From Arabidopsis thaliana (Eukaryota; Streptophyta; Magnoliopsida; Brassicales; Brassicaceae), in the NCBI RefSeq assembly GCF_000001735.4, contig NC_003071.7, positions 12,517,151-12,581,150 of the forward strand: a stretch of 64,000 nt of DNA. Direction: 5' to 3'. Position numbers and translations under genes: made by a program. Positions 50,868 to 61,758 of this stretch are shown one piece after another (positions within the stretch are counted from its first letter, which is position 1; each line of letters begins with the position of its first letter). The notes beneath the pieces were generated by a model. That model was given only the letters and a program-made list of their open reading frames with translations. It made no database searches and had not been told where the DNA came from.

Positions 50868-53800
50868 ATGGTGGTTATAACCGAAATAACCGACGATCGT
50901 TATGTCAGGACGGTGAGTGGCTCCTGGGCAATCGGAGCTGATGGAACATGGTTATTCATATCCAATCACAATAATGCAGTGAGGAGGTTGAGCATTGGGG
51001 AAGGGGAGAAGTTAGCATCTGTGCGCCAGCTTGTTAGAGAAGCGTACGGACAGGAATACGTTGAAGGCCCACTACACCTGACTTACCAATGGCCTGATTG
51101 GATGGACATGGAAACTACCTTTGGTGGGCGCACGAAGCCAGTAAGCATAACTTCAGAGGAGACAATGGGAGTGTTTCTAGCTATGCGTTTTGAGTTGGAG
51201 GACTTGAGTTTGTTTGTCTCCAAGCAAACGGTGGATGATGGTTCCGAAGATGGTGGAACAAGTCAGACTTCAAGTTACGGATTTGCAGATAAAGGCAAAT
51301 CACCTTTATACGTCAACGCTGAACGATCACCTAACTACGAGTCCGTTGTGTGGAAAAGGCTTATGGATGACGAGGCGGTCCTCCGCTGGATGCGTTCAAC
51401 GGAAACAGAAGGTCAAAACGTTGGAGACTCTTCTACCAACGTACAACAACACCCTGTGAGACCAGCTGTTGAGGCAGCTTCCCCGATGTTAACGACTGAA
51501 AGTATGGACACAGCGACTGAAGATGGAGATCAGGTAAAATATTCTGCGTTTATTAAATTCAGCCACTCGAATATACCATTACAGTACTAAGACATCTATT
51601 TACGCAGGAAGAAGACTCAACTGTTGTTGAGGCAGATTTACTTAAAAATCTGGGGTTACCGTCAATTAATTTAGCCACTGAATCTTACGACTCTCTCAGT
51701 GAAGGGGAAGCGTACAACGACGAAAACGACTATCCCGGGGGCGAGACAATTAAGGAGTGCAATTTTTTTGGGCCTTCCGCAACTAACTTGGTGGAACCTC
51801 TAGGTGTACACTTGGATCTCGCGGTACCTCTGCATAAGGCTCTTGAAGACATGTGCCTTAACTTCGCATCTTTCAACAGGGATGCAGCGCCAACCCTAGA
51901 CGAACAAGGGGAAGAAGGTACCAATTACATAGCATGTTGTTTTTAAGAACAACACATATTGCAAGAGTGTTCTAATAATAACCGTCATATAGAGTAACAT
52001 GTTATTCGTATAAATACCATGCAATAAAAATTTAATTTCGCTGAATTCCTGATTAGTCGTACGAATACAATCTTAATATCCACATCATATTTGTTTAGTT
52101 TAAATAACAAATTGTATTTAATATCATGTAATATAATGATATGCTTACAAACCAACACATGGTTTCAATTTACGTTGATATCCCTGAGATATCCCTAATC
52201 AAAATATAGAGTAACATGCTTTAATATTGAACATCATGGGATATAGATATTATGTTGGTCAAAGTGTTACTATTTAGTCATACAAATACATGCTTTCTAC
52301 ATTCACAACATGTGTACAGTGTAAATAACACACGAACTTTATTGTTGTGTAGGCCGCGTCGGAATGGAATTAGCAATTCGGGATGTGGTCTACGAAGGTG
52401 ATGAACTGTTTGTTGGCCGGGTATTCAAAAATAAACAGGATTGCAATGTCAAATTAGCAGTTCACGCACTTAATAGACGGTTCCATTTCCGTCGTGATCG
52501 TTCCTGCAAGAAACTAATGACTTTAACCTGCATTTCTGAAACATGCCCTTGGCGTGTATACATCGTCAAGCTGGAGGATTCTGACAATTACCAAATTCGA
52601 AGTGCTAATCTCGAGCACACTTGCACTGTAGAAGAAAGGAGTAATTACCACAGAGCAGCAACAACGCGGGTCATAGGCAGCATAATTCAGTCTAAATATG
52701 CGGGCAACAGTCGGGGGCCAAGGGCTATTGACCTTCAACGCATCCTATTGACCGATTACTCAGTTAGAATTTCCTATTGGAAGGCATGGAAATCAAGAGA
52801 AATTGCGATGGATAGTGCACAAGGATCAGCTGCGAATAGTTTCACTCTGTTGCCAGCCTACCTACATGTGCTGCGCGAGGCTAATCCAGGTTCAATTGTT
52901 GATCTAAAGACAGAGGTTGATGGAAAGGGTAATCACCGGTTTAAGTACATGTTCTTAGCATTCGCCGCATCGATTCAAGGTTTCTCTTGCATGAAACGAG
53001 TCATTGTTATTGACGGTGCCCACCTGAAAGGCAAATACGGTGGATGCCTCCTAACCGCCAGCGGCCAAGACGCTAATTTCCAGGTTTTTCCCATAGCGTT
53101 TGGCGTGGTCGATAGCGAAAACGATGACGCATGGGAATGGTTTTTCCGTGTTTTGAGCACCGCTATACCGGATGGAGATAACCTGACCTTCGTCTCAGAC
53201 AGACATTCCTCCATTTATACCGGTCTTCGAAGGGTAATCCTTAAAATTGATAATTTTAAATGTTACATGTTATATACAGCATATGGCTCTTATTTATTTT
53301 AGAACACATGCTATCTACCAATATGCCCTGCTATATACGTATAACACATGTTAACATGCAGGTCTACCCAAAGGCTAAGCACGGGGCATGTATTGTTCAT
53401 CTGCAACGAAACATAGCGACCTCATATAAGAAGAAACACTTGCTGTTCCACGTGTCAAGAGCTGCGAGGGCTTTCCGGATCTGTGAATTTCATACATATT
53501 TCAATGAGGTGATAAGACTAGATCCGGCTTGCGCACGATACTTGGAATCTGTTGGTTTTTGCCATTGGACACGCGCTTATTTCCTTGGGAAAAGATACAA
53601 CGTCATGACTAGCAATGTGGCGGAGTCTTTGAACGCAGTCTTGAAAGAAGCCCGTGAACTACCAATCATTTCCTTGTTAGAGTTCATTCGGACCACATTA
53701 ATTTCCTGGTTTGCTATGAGGCGTGAGGCAGCTAGAACCGAAGCATCGCCTCTACCACCAAAGATGAGAGAAGTTGTTCATCGTAACTTTGAAAAATCAG

Positions 53801-54331
53801 TCCGATTTGCGGTTCATCGCCTTGACAGGTACGATTACGAGATAAGGGAGGAAGGCGCAAGTGTCTACCACGTGAAGCTTATGGAACGCACATGCTCCTG
53901 TAGAGCATTTGATTTGCTTCACTTGCCTTGCCCCCACGCAATAGCGGCTGCAGTGGCTGAAGGCGTTCCAATACAAGGACTGATGGCGCCGGAATATTCT
54001 GTTGAAAGCTGGAGAATGTCTTACCTAGGTACCATAAAACCTGTACCCGAGGTTGGTGACGTTTTCGCTTTACCTGAACCAATAGCCTCTCTCCGCCTCT
54101 TCCCGCCAGCCACGCGCCGTCCATCGGGACGGCCGAAAAAGAAAAGAATTACTTCAAGGGGGGAATTCACGGTAAACGTTATACATTTGGAATTTACTGT
54201 AACACCCTTAGTGTTTTAAATTCCTAACAATTGCTCAATCTTCATCTCAGTGTCCCCAGCGACAAGTAACACGTTGTTCTCGTTGCACAGGCGCCGGCCA
54301 TAATCGCGCCACGTGCAAAATGCCCATATAA
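50868..54331 (+). CDS. MuDR-family (MULE) transposase, uninterrupted frame
   Basis: Five coding exons, 50868-51533, 51608-51917, 52353-53233, 53362-54171 and 54251-54331, join with GT..AG sites into 915 codons with no stop or frameshift. Residues ~1-120 are the N-terminal region common in mudrA proteins. The MuDR DNA-binding domain (FVGRVFKNKQDCN..CPWRV..EHTC) is at ~340-425. The DDE-type MULE catalytic domain follows, with IDGAHLKG (~541), VSDRHSSI (~608) and NVAESLNA (~707, candidate third acidic residue). A SWIM zinc finger (CSCRAFDLLHLPCPH, ~796) and a terminal CCHC knuckle (CSRCTGAGHNRATC, last exon) complete it. Role: cut-and-paste excision and insertion by binding element ends. An intact frame in a TE this size suggests recent or ongoing activity. 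Confidence 0.9.
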
Positions 54332-55204
54332 AGGTACAATGTTATTTTATACCGTATCATGCTATAGATAGAAACAACGTTCATACAATTTTTATAATAT
54401 CATCTGCAGGGGGTGTTGTGTCTCGCGTCTTCTTCATGAGTTATATGTTGTGTTATATAAGCAAGGGGAAGTCCATCACATATGGATATTATGTAAAAGG
54501 AAGGGTCACTTGGTATAATGTACATATTAGCAATTAGATGTGGCAATTAGGGTGGCAACTAAAAGCTACGTTGAGAATGCAATCAAGGGACCCCAATTCC
54601 AGTAAGTGCCGTATAGAAGACCACCTTCTACGGACAAAGGATAATGTTCTGTTTTTTGGCTTTTGTGTAGAAAAAAACTTTATGTTCCCCCTTTTGTAAA
54701 CAGACTCATGATATTAAGTAAAGACGCGAGTGTTTAATTATTAATACGTGGTGTAATGTAAAATTCAGATCCACAGACAAGGGGTTAAATGAGGAAATAT
54801 ATGAAACAAATATAACGAATAGATATAGCACCATTACTGGCAAATTAAAGTCCATAAAAATGTTCAGCCATCATGAACTGACATTTTATGTCAAGGATTC
54901 CAACAAGATGAAATCATTCCAACCATAAATCAAAATAAGATGCTATTCGAGAAAACCACATGTGATGTTTAGCAATTGCGTGAGGTAAAACCGGGCACCG
55001 AGAGTTGAACAGTTCCACATAGGATTCCTTATGCCACTTCGACTATTTTCTCAGAACCCAATAAGTGCTTCTGCACCACACATTTCACCCCCCAACTACG
55101 CCACATAAATGAGTGAATATATACACTAACAATATTGGACTATATATACATATTGGCTATCAACATCTCCGTCAATAATAAAACGTCCTTCGGCCTACTT
55201 ACAC
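54332..55204. other. MULE spacer between the transposase and F-box-like genes
   Basis: No coding region was recognised. No F-box-encoding exon is visible upstream of 55205. Confidence 0.5.
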
Positions 55205-55690
55205 ATGCTTGCAAGGGTAGAAATGAGACAGTATCGTCAGAATCCAGTACTCATGCGGGTGGGTGGGCTGTTCAGAAAACAATTTGACGACGCATTGGAG
55301 GCAAATAACCCGGAAGCACATTATCTTGAAGGGCTAAGGTATGCTTGTTGGGAGAAAGATTTAGTCATGGCAAAAAAACACATTTTTAAAGCTGTAAACA
55401 AGGTAGATGAGGCGCTGTTTGTTATGGCTATGTTGTCTATTTGTGGTGGTGAGAAGGAGCTAGGTGAATTTTTCACTGAACAACTGTTTGCCCTACCTTG
55501 GGCCGAAGTATTAGCTATGGGTGATTCTTTATTTTCAGCTTATGAACGAATGGCTGTGCGCCATGGTACAGCTTACAAGCTTACATGGAATGGGGCCCAT
55601 CCTCCATGTGTATCAATCCACAACATATATAATAGATGCGAAGAGTGCTACATTTTCTTTTGTTCAAAAGAATTCTGTCGGCGATGTTAG
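55205..55690 (+). CDS. F-box-family-like C-terminal protein inside the MULE
   Basis: A single-exon frame of 161 residues. It resembles the part downstream of the F-box in a small Arabidopsis family of F-box proteins with Sel1/TPR-like helices (At1g67623/At2g35280 type). FRKQFDDALEANNPEAHYLEGLRYACW corresponds to the conserved N-P-E-A-x-Y-x-x-G helix pair, KHIFKAVNKVDEALFVMAML to the second, and a Cys-rich end (CEECYIFFCSKEFCRRC) to the terminal C-x-x-C part. The F-box itself is missing, so it could not recruit SKP1 as it stands. It sits between the transposase and the convergent Ulp-like gene. Either a captured gene fragment or a small element-encoded protein derived from one. Similarity recognised from memory, not searched. 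Confidence 0.6.
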   Translation: MLARVEMRQYRQNPVLMRVGGLFRKQFDDALEANNPEAHYLEGLRYACWEKDLVMAKKHIFKAVNKVDEALFVMAMLSICGGEKELGEFFTEQLFALPWAEVLAMGDSLFSAYERMAVRHGTAYKLTWNGAHPPCVSIHNIYNRCEECYIFFCSKEFCRRC

Positions 55691-56220
55691 ATGGTACAAG
55701 CTGCACCCAACGTGGAAATCTCGTAACCAGAAGGGAAGCATCCTTTAAAATAATATGCTGTTATTTTATATTAACCCGCGTAGCATCTATAAATCACATT
55801 CTGTTTGTAAAAAGTACATGTTTTATGTCTAATGTGTTAGTCGTTATGATAATGGTGTCAAATAACGATATTACATTAAAATGGCGTGATATGTACCTAT
55901 ATTACATGTTTTATATTGACTTTTTGATCATGTTAATCTGTCTAAGGTGTATAATCCAAAATATTTTTAAACGGGTCATTATTATTGCAAAGTTTACAAC
56001 CGGGTAAGTCCTAAATATCAACTAAGCCACAGTTAGAATGCATCTATATTTAAACGAATCATGAGGTAAATATAAAACGCACGGTACATATTAGAATTGC
56101 AGTGACATATGTTTACTACACAAAACAGGTGCATAGAAAGAACATTAGGTACTCAACTGTTAGGTGTCTAATATATTACAGAGTCAGGTAATAGAAGGTA
56201 AACACACTAGAACATTTGGG
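55691..56220. other. MULE spacer between convergent F-box-like and Ulp-like genes
   Basis: AT-rich 3' flanking sequence of two convergent genes. The open frames here show no recognisable similarity. Confidence 0.5.
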
Positions 56221-59200
56221 TCAGACAATCCCATTAGCTAATTCAAAACCGGCAATGAAATATTTGTTAGCAGCAGTCACCACATCAGCATGCTTCACTT
56301 CTTTGCAAGCCTGAATCCCACCATTGGCATGGGCTTCAATTAAACGAGCTGCCATGACTCCAGAATATTTTACAGAATCTGCCTGTGGAATATCATTTTC
56401 TCTGTGAACCGCAAGAGATTTCAAACGAAGTTTCTTTTCCCCAGCCATTTTAATAGCAAATCGAAATAGATATGGTAACATTTCAGCAAGGGGCAAAAGC
56501 ACTTTCTTCAATTTTGTTTCACGCCATAATCCTGTATAGCAGTCGAGGACGCTAATGATCCTTGCACTCATATCAACACAAAGCCCTACCCAATGCTGTA
56601 AATCAATGAGAAATGGAATGTAGACCACAGCAGAACCTGTAGGGGTACATTCAAGTAGGTCGTGATCAAACCCATACATTCCCTTATCAGCAGACTTGAC
56701 GAATTTTGGGTAATGCTTGGATAATTCAACCACAAATGTTGAATCAATGAATGAAACGGCTTGGTGCTTTTCAATGATATTATTTGCACACCAGTTAATC
56801 CTTATGCTATTAATGAAGATGTCCATAACCTGTAAATAGAGTAGAACGCATATTAGGTGTTTAAGGCAAACCCTATGTTTATAGAGCACTATGTAATCTT
56901 TTTTACCCACATGATATTTATCATACCATTTTGGGTACAACGGTCTTGAACTCAACAATCTCACGCAACTCAATGGCGGAAAGTGTTCGACAAGCCCCAA
57001 AATCAATGTCCCTAATAACAGCCATATGCATAAGTTTTAAGTAATATGAGTCAAACAAAATAAAATAGCATAAGGTTGGAATTAATACCCAGACATGCCA
57101 TATAAGCGATTTATCTTGTTCTTACGGCTAACATCATGCCCAAAAGTAACAGACCTACCGCTTGTGGAAGAGGCTATTACGGATTCATGTTGGAGCTGTG
57201 AGCAACGTAAACGTGATTAGAAAATCAGATGTTATCTTAATAATCAGGAAATTAGAGTTTGCATAATCCTAAACATTCTGTGTTAAACTTAATGGCATGT
57301 AATTTGTTCTAAAACCTTGATGTTTGTACGGGCAAAACACTTACAATATGACAAAACTTTTTAAATATTTTTTTGTTATATTAGGTAAAACCCTGAACCA
57401 TGCTGAAAATACATGATGTATCGCAAAATATAACCGTGTGCATATTAAACCAGTGTTTTGTTTTTAAAAACCATGAATAAGTAAACTTGACCTACCACAA
57501 AACTACGAAATCCATATTTAACAATATCTTAACCATTCATGCACCCAAACTAGACCTAACACAAAACTATGAAATCCATATTTAACACTAGCTAAACGCA
57601 TTTATGCAACCTTGCCATCAGGGTCCACAATATCATTTGTTGGGGCTGGCAGGGACGGTTCAGATATCATCGGCATTTGGCTTAAATTGGCCTAAAATAA
57701 GAAACAGTTGCATGTAATTAGTTTGTTAGTGGTAACGAGAGTAAAAAATAATGAATTATATGATCTAACATTATCGGCTGTAGCAGGTGGGTCAGCAAGT
57801 CCTTCTCCATCTTTATCTGAAGCACCGTCATCAACCATTGGCCCGGGGGTTGACTTACATTGGGCAGTCAAATCAGACTCTATCTGCAAGGCAAACAACA
57901 GACGTTAGAGCCAATACACGGAAAAAAAAAAACATAAAAACTATATGAGAAGGTTTGAACTCACTATGCATGGGATGGTGTACTGCAACTCTGGCTGACC
58001 TACATTGTATGCAACACCATCCATGTCAACAAGCACCACATATGGATCAGGGAGGCTGGGCTCAGATTCAAAGAACTCATTGACGTCTGTGGGAGGAGGA
58101 AGCAAACACTGAGTATGACTCGCTGCAGCTGGAATAGGTTTATCAGGGCTAGTTTGGATATCATCAAGGCCCTCTCAACCTATCCCATCACCGGGGGCAT
58201 CAACCAAGATATTATCTTGATGGGATACAGTTTTATCACCAGAAACAGACTTTTCCGCAAACATATCGTCTAATTCTTTAGCCGGCAGAGTGGAAGAGCC
58301 AATGTCATGAATCCCATCTCTAGCTGACTCATCCTCAGTGGTATCAGTCACCACCCCTCCAACTTTGTTGATATTGACAGCTTCAGGGGATACATGTTTA
58401 TCAGCAGAAACAGACTTTTCAGCTGAACTGTTGTCTACTGCTGGCGTCAGGATGGTGGCTGCTGTTGGGCCATTGTTGCCTCTCTTCCGTTTCTGTTTGT
58501 TATGAAAACAATACTTGAATTAGGAAGAACTCTCATAAAATACAGAATATTTACAAAACTGTTAAACGTATACCAGAGAACTACGCAATCCAGGCCTAGT
58601 CGGTGGGGATAAGCGACCTATGGGGGTTGTAGTCTGTGTAGGTTCTGCGTCGTTAATATCATGCATCACTTCACCTAAGACTTGATCAATAAATCCAGAA
58701 CCACTGTTCTCCTTCGACTGGGCTACCCTGCCATTATCCAAAACAACAAGGGAGGATCCCTTCTTCCCACCTAATCCCTCACCCACATCTCTTGACTTAG
58801 GACCACTGTGACGCTTATTCTTCCTGCCATGGCTTTCCCTCAACAAGCTGCTCAATCTAGCCTCTGAATCAGCTATAGCCTTCAACATACGCGACTCCAT
58901 ACGCTTGTCTTTCATGTCAATGTAATTTTTAATCGAATCTGGTATGTGAACCTGCCCTTTAGTTTTACGGGGTTTAGAAGAGCCAGGCAAGGAAGCATCA
59001 GGTTGTATGGTATCCTCATCAACACAATCATAAGTGCTACATACATCACTGTTGTCATTCCTTTCATCGGGTAGCGAATCAGGGACAACACCACCTGAAA
59101 ACATGGACCCCTTGAATATGTGCTCCTCTTTTATTAGTTGCAACATGTAGTCAACAGATAGATCTTCTTCGTCCTCGACCCAACCTGACTTGAAAGCGTC

Positions 59201-60662
59201 ACCAGTCGGTGTTCCACTCCAAATAGAAACGACTTTAATCTGAAAAACAAAGAGTTAGACTTTAGCCACATGATATTATGTTTTATTACATGTACTAAAA
59301 GTATTTATACTGTTACTAACAGTGAAATATAGATTATGTACCCATGTGCTCCTTAAAAACAACATGTTATTTCATCATATAACCAGATGTTGTAATGCAT
59401 ACCGCCATACGTGACTTACTAAGGTAACAGGGTATGGTTATTAAAAAGAACTGTGATCATATTTAAAACCATGCAGTTTTTGCATAAATCATGATATAAA
59501 TAATAAATAGTAAATCAGCACATATTAAAAAAAAACTTAACCACATGCTACACATTTACAGCCATGTTATGATTATTCTAAAGAAACTGTGATCAGATTT
59601 AAAACCATACAATTTATACAGAAATCATGATATAAATAACAAATAGTAAATCAACACATATTAAAAACCTAAGCCACATGCTACACGTTTACACAGAATG
59701 ATATGAATCTATAATTGTATGTTTTTGATAGGAAAAGAAGAGGTTTTCATGATAAAAACGAGCATATGAAAATTAATTTACGAGAGCAGAGATGCATTGC
59801 TCACCTGAGACTGCCGGTCGACTTTCCAAACAAGATCCAACTTCAAACTCCATAAGCGCTCAATTTCCGTATCTGTTTCCTCCATTTCTGAGTCACTATC
59901 TTCAACGGCTTCAGGGAATTGCAATTCTCTGATTCGAGGAACACTTTGCAGTAGCAAAAGTTGGAGTGCGTGTGGGAAACCTTGAACGGTGATAGATTTC
60001 CGCATAAGTTTATCAGCTCCCCTTGCAGTAACACTCTTCAACGTCATTAGGAATGACATAGTCCCCCAAGGAAAATTTAGAAACATGTCTAAATTTTCTG
60101 CCATGTCCGCATGGACCGGAGAGATTTTACTTCTACCCGAGGTTGGGCATAAAACGCCATCAATCAAGGCCAGCACAGCGTAACGTAAACGAATTCCTTG
60201 ATCTTGAACCACTCGCTTCTTCAGCCTGCCAACAACCCACTCAACAGATACATCACTGCGGTCAAATAGGCTGTACCAATACTTGCCAGGCGCCAATTTT
60301 CGTTTCCCTTTCCTCTCTTTCATACGAGGCGGTTTGTCGCAGTTCAAACCGGTAACATTTTGAAACTCAGAAATGGAAAACCGAACAGGGGATCCAGAGA
60401 AAATTACCCAAATTTCTTGTTTCTTCCTAACAACAAGCTGCCTCGTTAGCAAAAAGTGAATAAGCTTCCCAGAATACGCGGCGCTTTCGGAGAAATCAAA
60501 TAATTTCCCAAACTGAGATTCCCGGAGAATTTTCATGTCCTCCGCATCTAACGCGTTAGCGATGTCATCTATCAAAGACAGTTCACTGTAGGACTGCACT
60601 CTCTCACCGTTGGGCTCGGATCCAGACCTAAACAATCGACGGGGTAAAGAGTTGTTCATCAT
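56221..60662 (-). pseudogene. DUF1985 / Ulp1 (C48) protease-like gene of the MULE, with nonsense and active-site change
   Basis: Eight exons on minus: 59805-60662, 58574-59239, 57965-58492, 57770-57883, 57611-57691, 57089-57195, 56927-57011 and 56221-56829. All have GT..AG borders and a shared frame of 1,015 codons. Exon 1 encodes the plant/TE-specific DUF1985 domain (KLIHFLLTRQLVV..WVIFSG.P.RFSI.EF..VTGLNC). Exons 2-6 are acidic, low complexity. The last exon is the Ulp1 C48 peptidase fold, with the His-Asp pair (QHWVGLCV, His ~892; VLDCYTG, Asp ~908) and PQADS..YSGV. The catalytic Cys (normally D-C-G) is Ser at ~969 (TCT at 56362-56364). An in-frame TGA lies at 58175-58177 (codon ~614). Known for the family: SUMO-specific proteases. 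Inferred: inactive here. Confidence 0.82.
59449..59695. repeat. Tandem direct repeat in intron 1 of the Ulp-like gene
   Basis: Two diverged copies of about 110-130 bp, from ~59449 and ~59584. Shared tracts are AAATCATGATATAAATAA, AAATAGTAAATCA.CACATATTAAAA and CCACATGCTACAC. They lie wholly within intron 1 (59240-59804). Confidence 0.8.
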
Positions 60663-61288
60663 CTACAAGTCGAACCCTTTTCTGCACAAAATAGAAGTTT
60701 ATAAATCAGAAACAGTATGTACCTAAGATTTCAGTTAATCGGAATATAGATTGGAGAAATAAAGAAGTTGATGGCGATCGAGAACGTTGAATAGCTTAAA
60801 CCGCATATATTTGTGAAATTACCTGTAGCCCGATGGAATTGATTGCCTAACTGCGAGATTGAATCTAAAGAAACGATATGTATGAGAAACAATATAGATT
60901 TGAAATAGATATTCGGAGAGTTTGCAGAATCTATGGGTAGAGAACGGAAGACGTTTCCTCTCGGAAAACCAGCAAATGAAGCGGCGCTAGGTTTTTTTTT
61001 GGAGCTCCTGATATTTCAAAAAATTCGATAATAAATCGATTTCTCGAAATTAAAATCTATATCGTTTGCGTCCACATACAGCATTGCTCTTACCAAGGTT
61101 TTCAAAATTCAAATTTCTGCAATCATACGCCTATACACCTATATGTCCCCTAACCAAGAACACAGTTATAGGGGGTTGCGGGTAATTTCAGATACGTCTC
61201 CGACAGACACTATAGACTCATAGTTAGTTTCTATATTATTATTGATTTCATGGTCATCTAGTGCATATACCCTTCTTTTAAATTAACC
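60663..61288. other. Ulp-like gene promoter and right arm of the MULE
   Basis: No coding region. It contains the leader of the Ulp-like gene and ends at the candidate terminus TAAATTAACC (61279-61288). Confidence 0.45.
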
Positions 61289-61758
61289 AGGTGAATCCAA
61301 TCCAAAATCTAAACTAATCCCTTTAACAAAAAAAAAAAAAAATCTATACTGAACCCAAATTCCATAGAAATCTAGATTTTGTTGCTACTATAAAAATCTA
61401 CTGGTGAACAAAGATAATTGAAATTACAATGAAAGGGCTAGAAAAGTCTGCCAACAATACTATTTATTTGCTTATCTTTTCTTTAACAATACATACTAGT
61501 TATCCTAAAACGACGAACAAACATCATTTAGAATTTAAAATCAAACACAAATATTTTAAAATATTCATTTTCTCGGAAGAGTACGAAGATTGTTTAATCG
61601 AAGATAATATTTAATGAAATTAATTTCTCAAAACGAGAAATTCTTATTTCCATTTTTAAAAGTTATTCTATGTATTATTCATATCATGCTTATGCATCTT
61701 GGGTCCAATCTTGATTTGTACAACGGCGTTTCGAGATCATCGTTAGCCATTTCCTCTT
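61289..61758. other. 3' flank of LecRK-III.2
   Basis: No gene. The poly-A run at 61329-61341 and sequence 61470-61640, related to 48110-48290, suggest duplicated flanks of the lectin-kinase unit. Confidence 0.45.

Larger units (their letters stand above)
49006..61288. mobile_element. Mutator-like element (Kaonashi-type MULE) carrying a ULP-like gene
   Basis: A ~12.3 kb block holds a MuDR-family transposase gene (+), an F-box-family-like gene (+) and a DUF1985/Ulp1 gene (-), the gene set known for Arabidopsis Kaonashi (KI) MULEs. The proposed ends share GGTTAATTTA: inward-facing at 49006-49015, and as its reverse complement at 61279-61288. Each is followed inward by a TGACCA within ~30 bp. 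Long terminal inverted repeats are not visible, which fits non-TIR MULEs. No 9-11 bp target duplication was found at these edges, so the ends are tentative and the gene content is secure. Confidence 0.75.

Noticed and set aside
55636..56007. 123-codon frame after the F-box-like gene
   Set aside because: Hydrophobic AT-rich translation overlapping the 3' end of the previous gene, with no recognisable motif.
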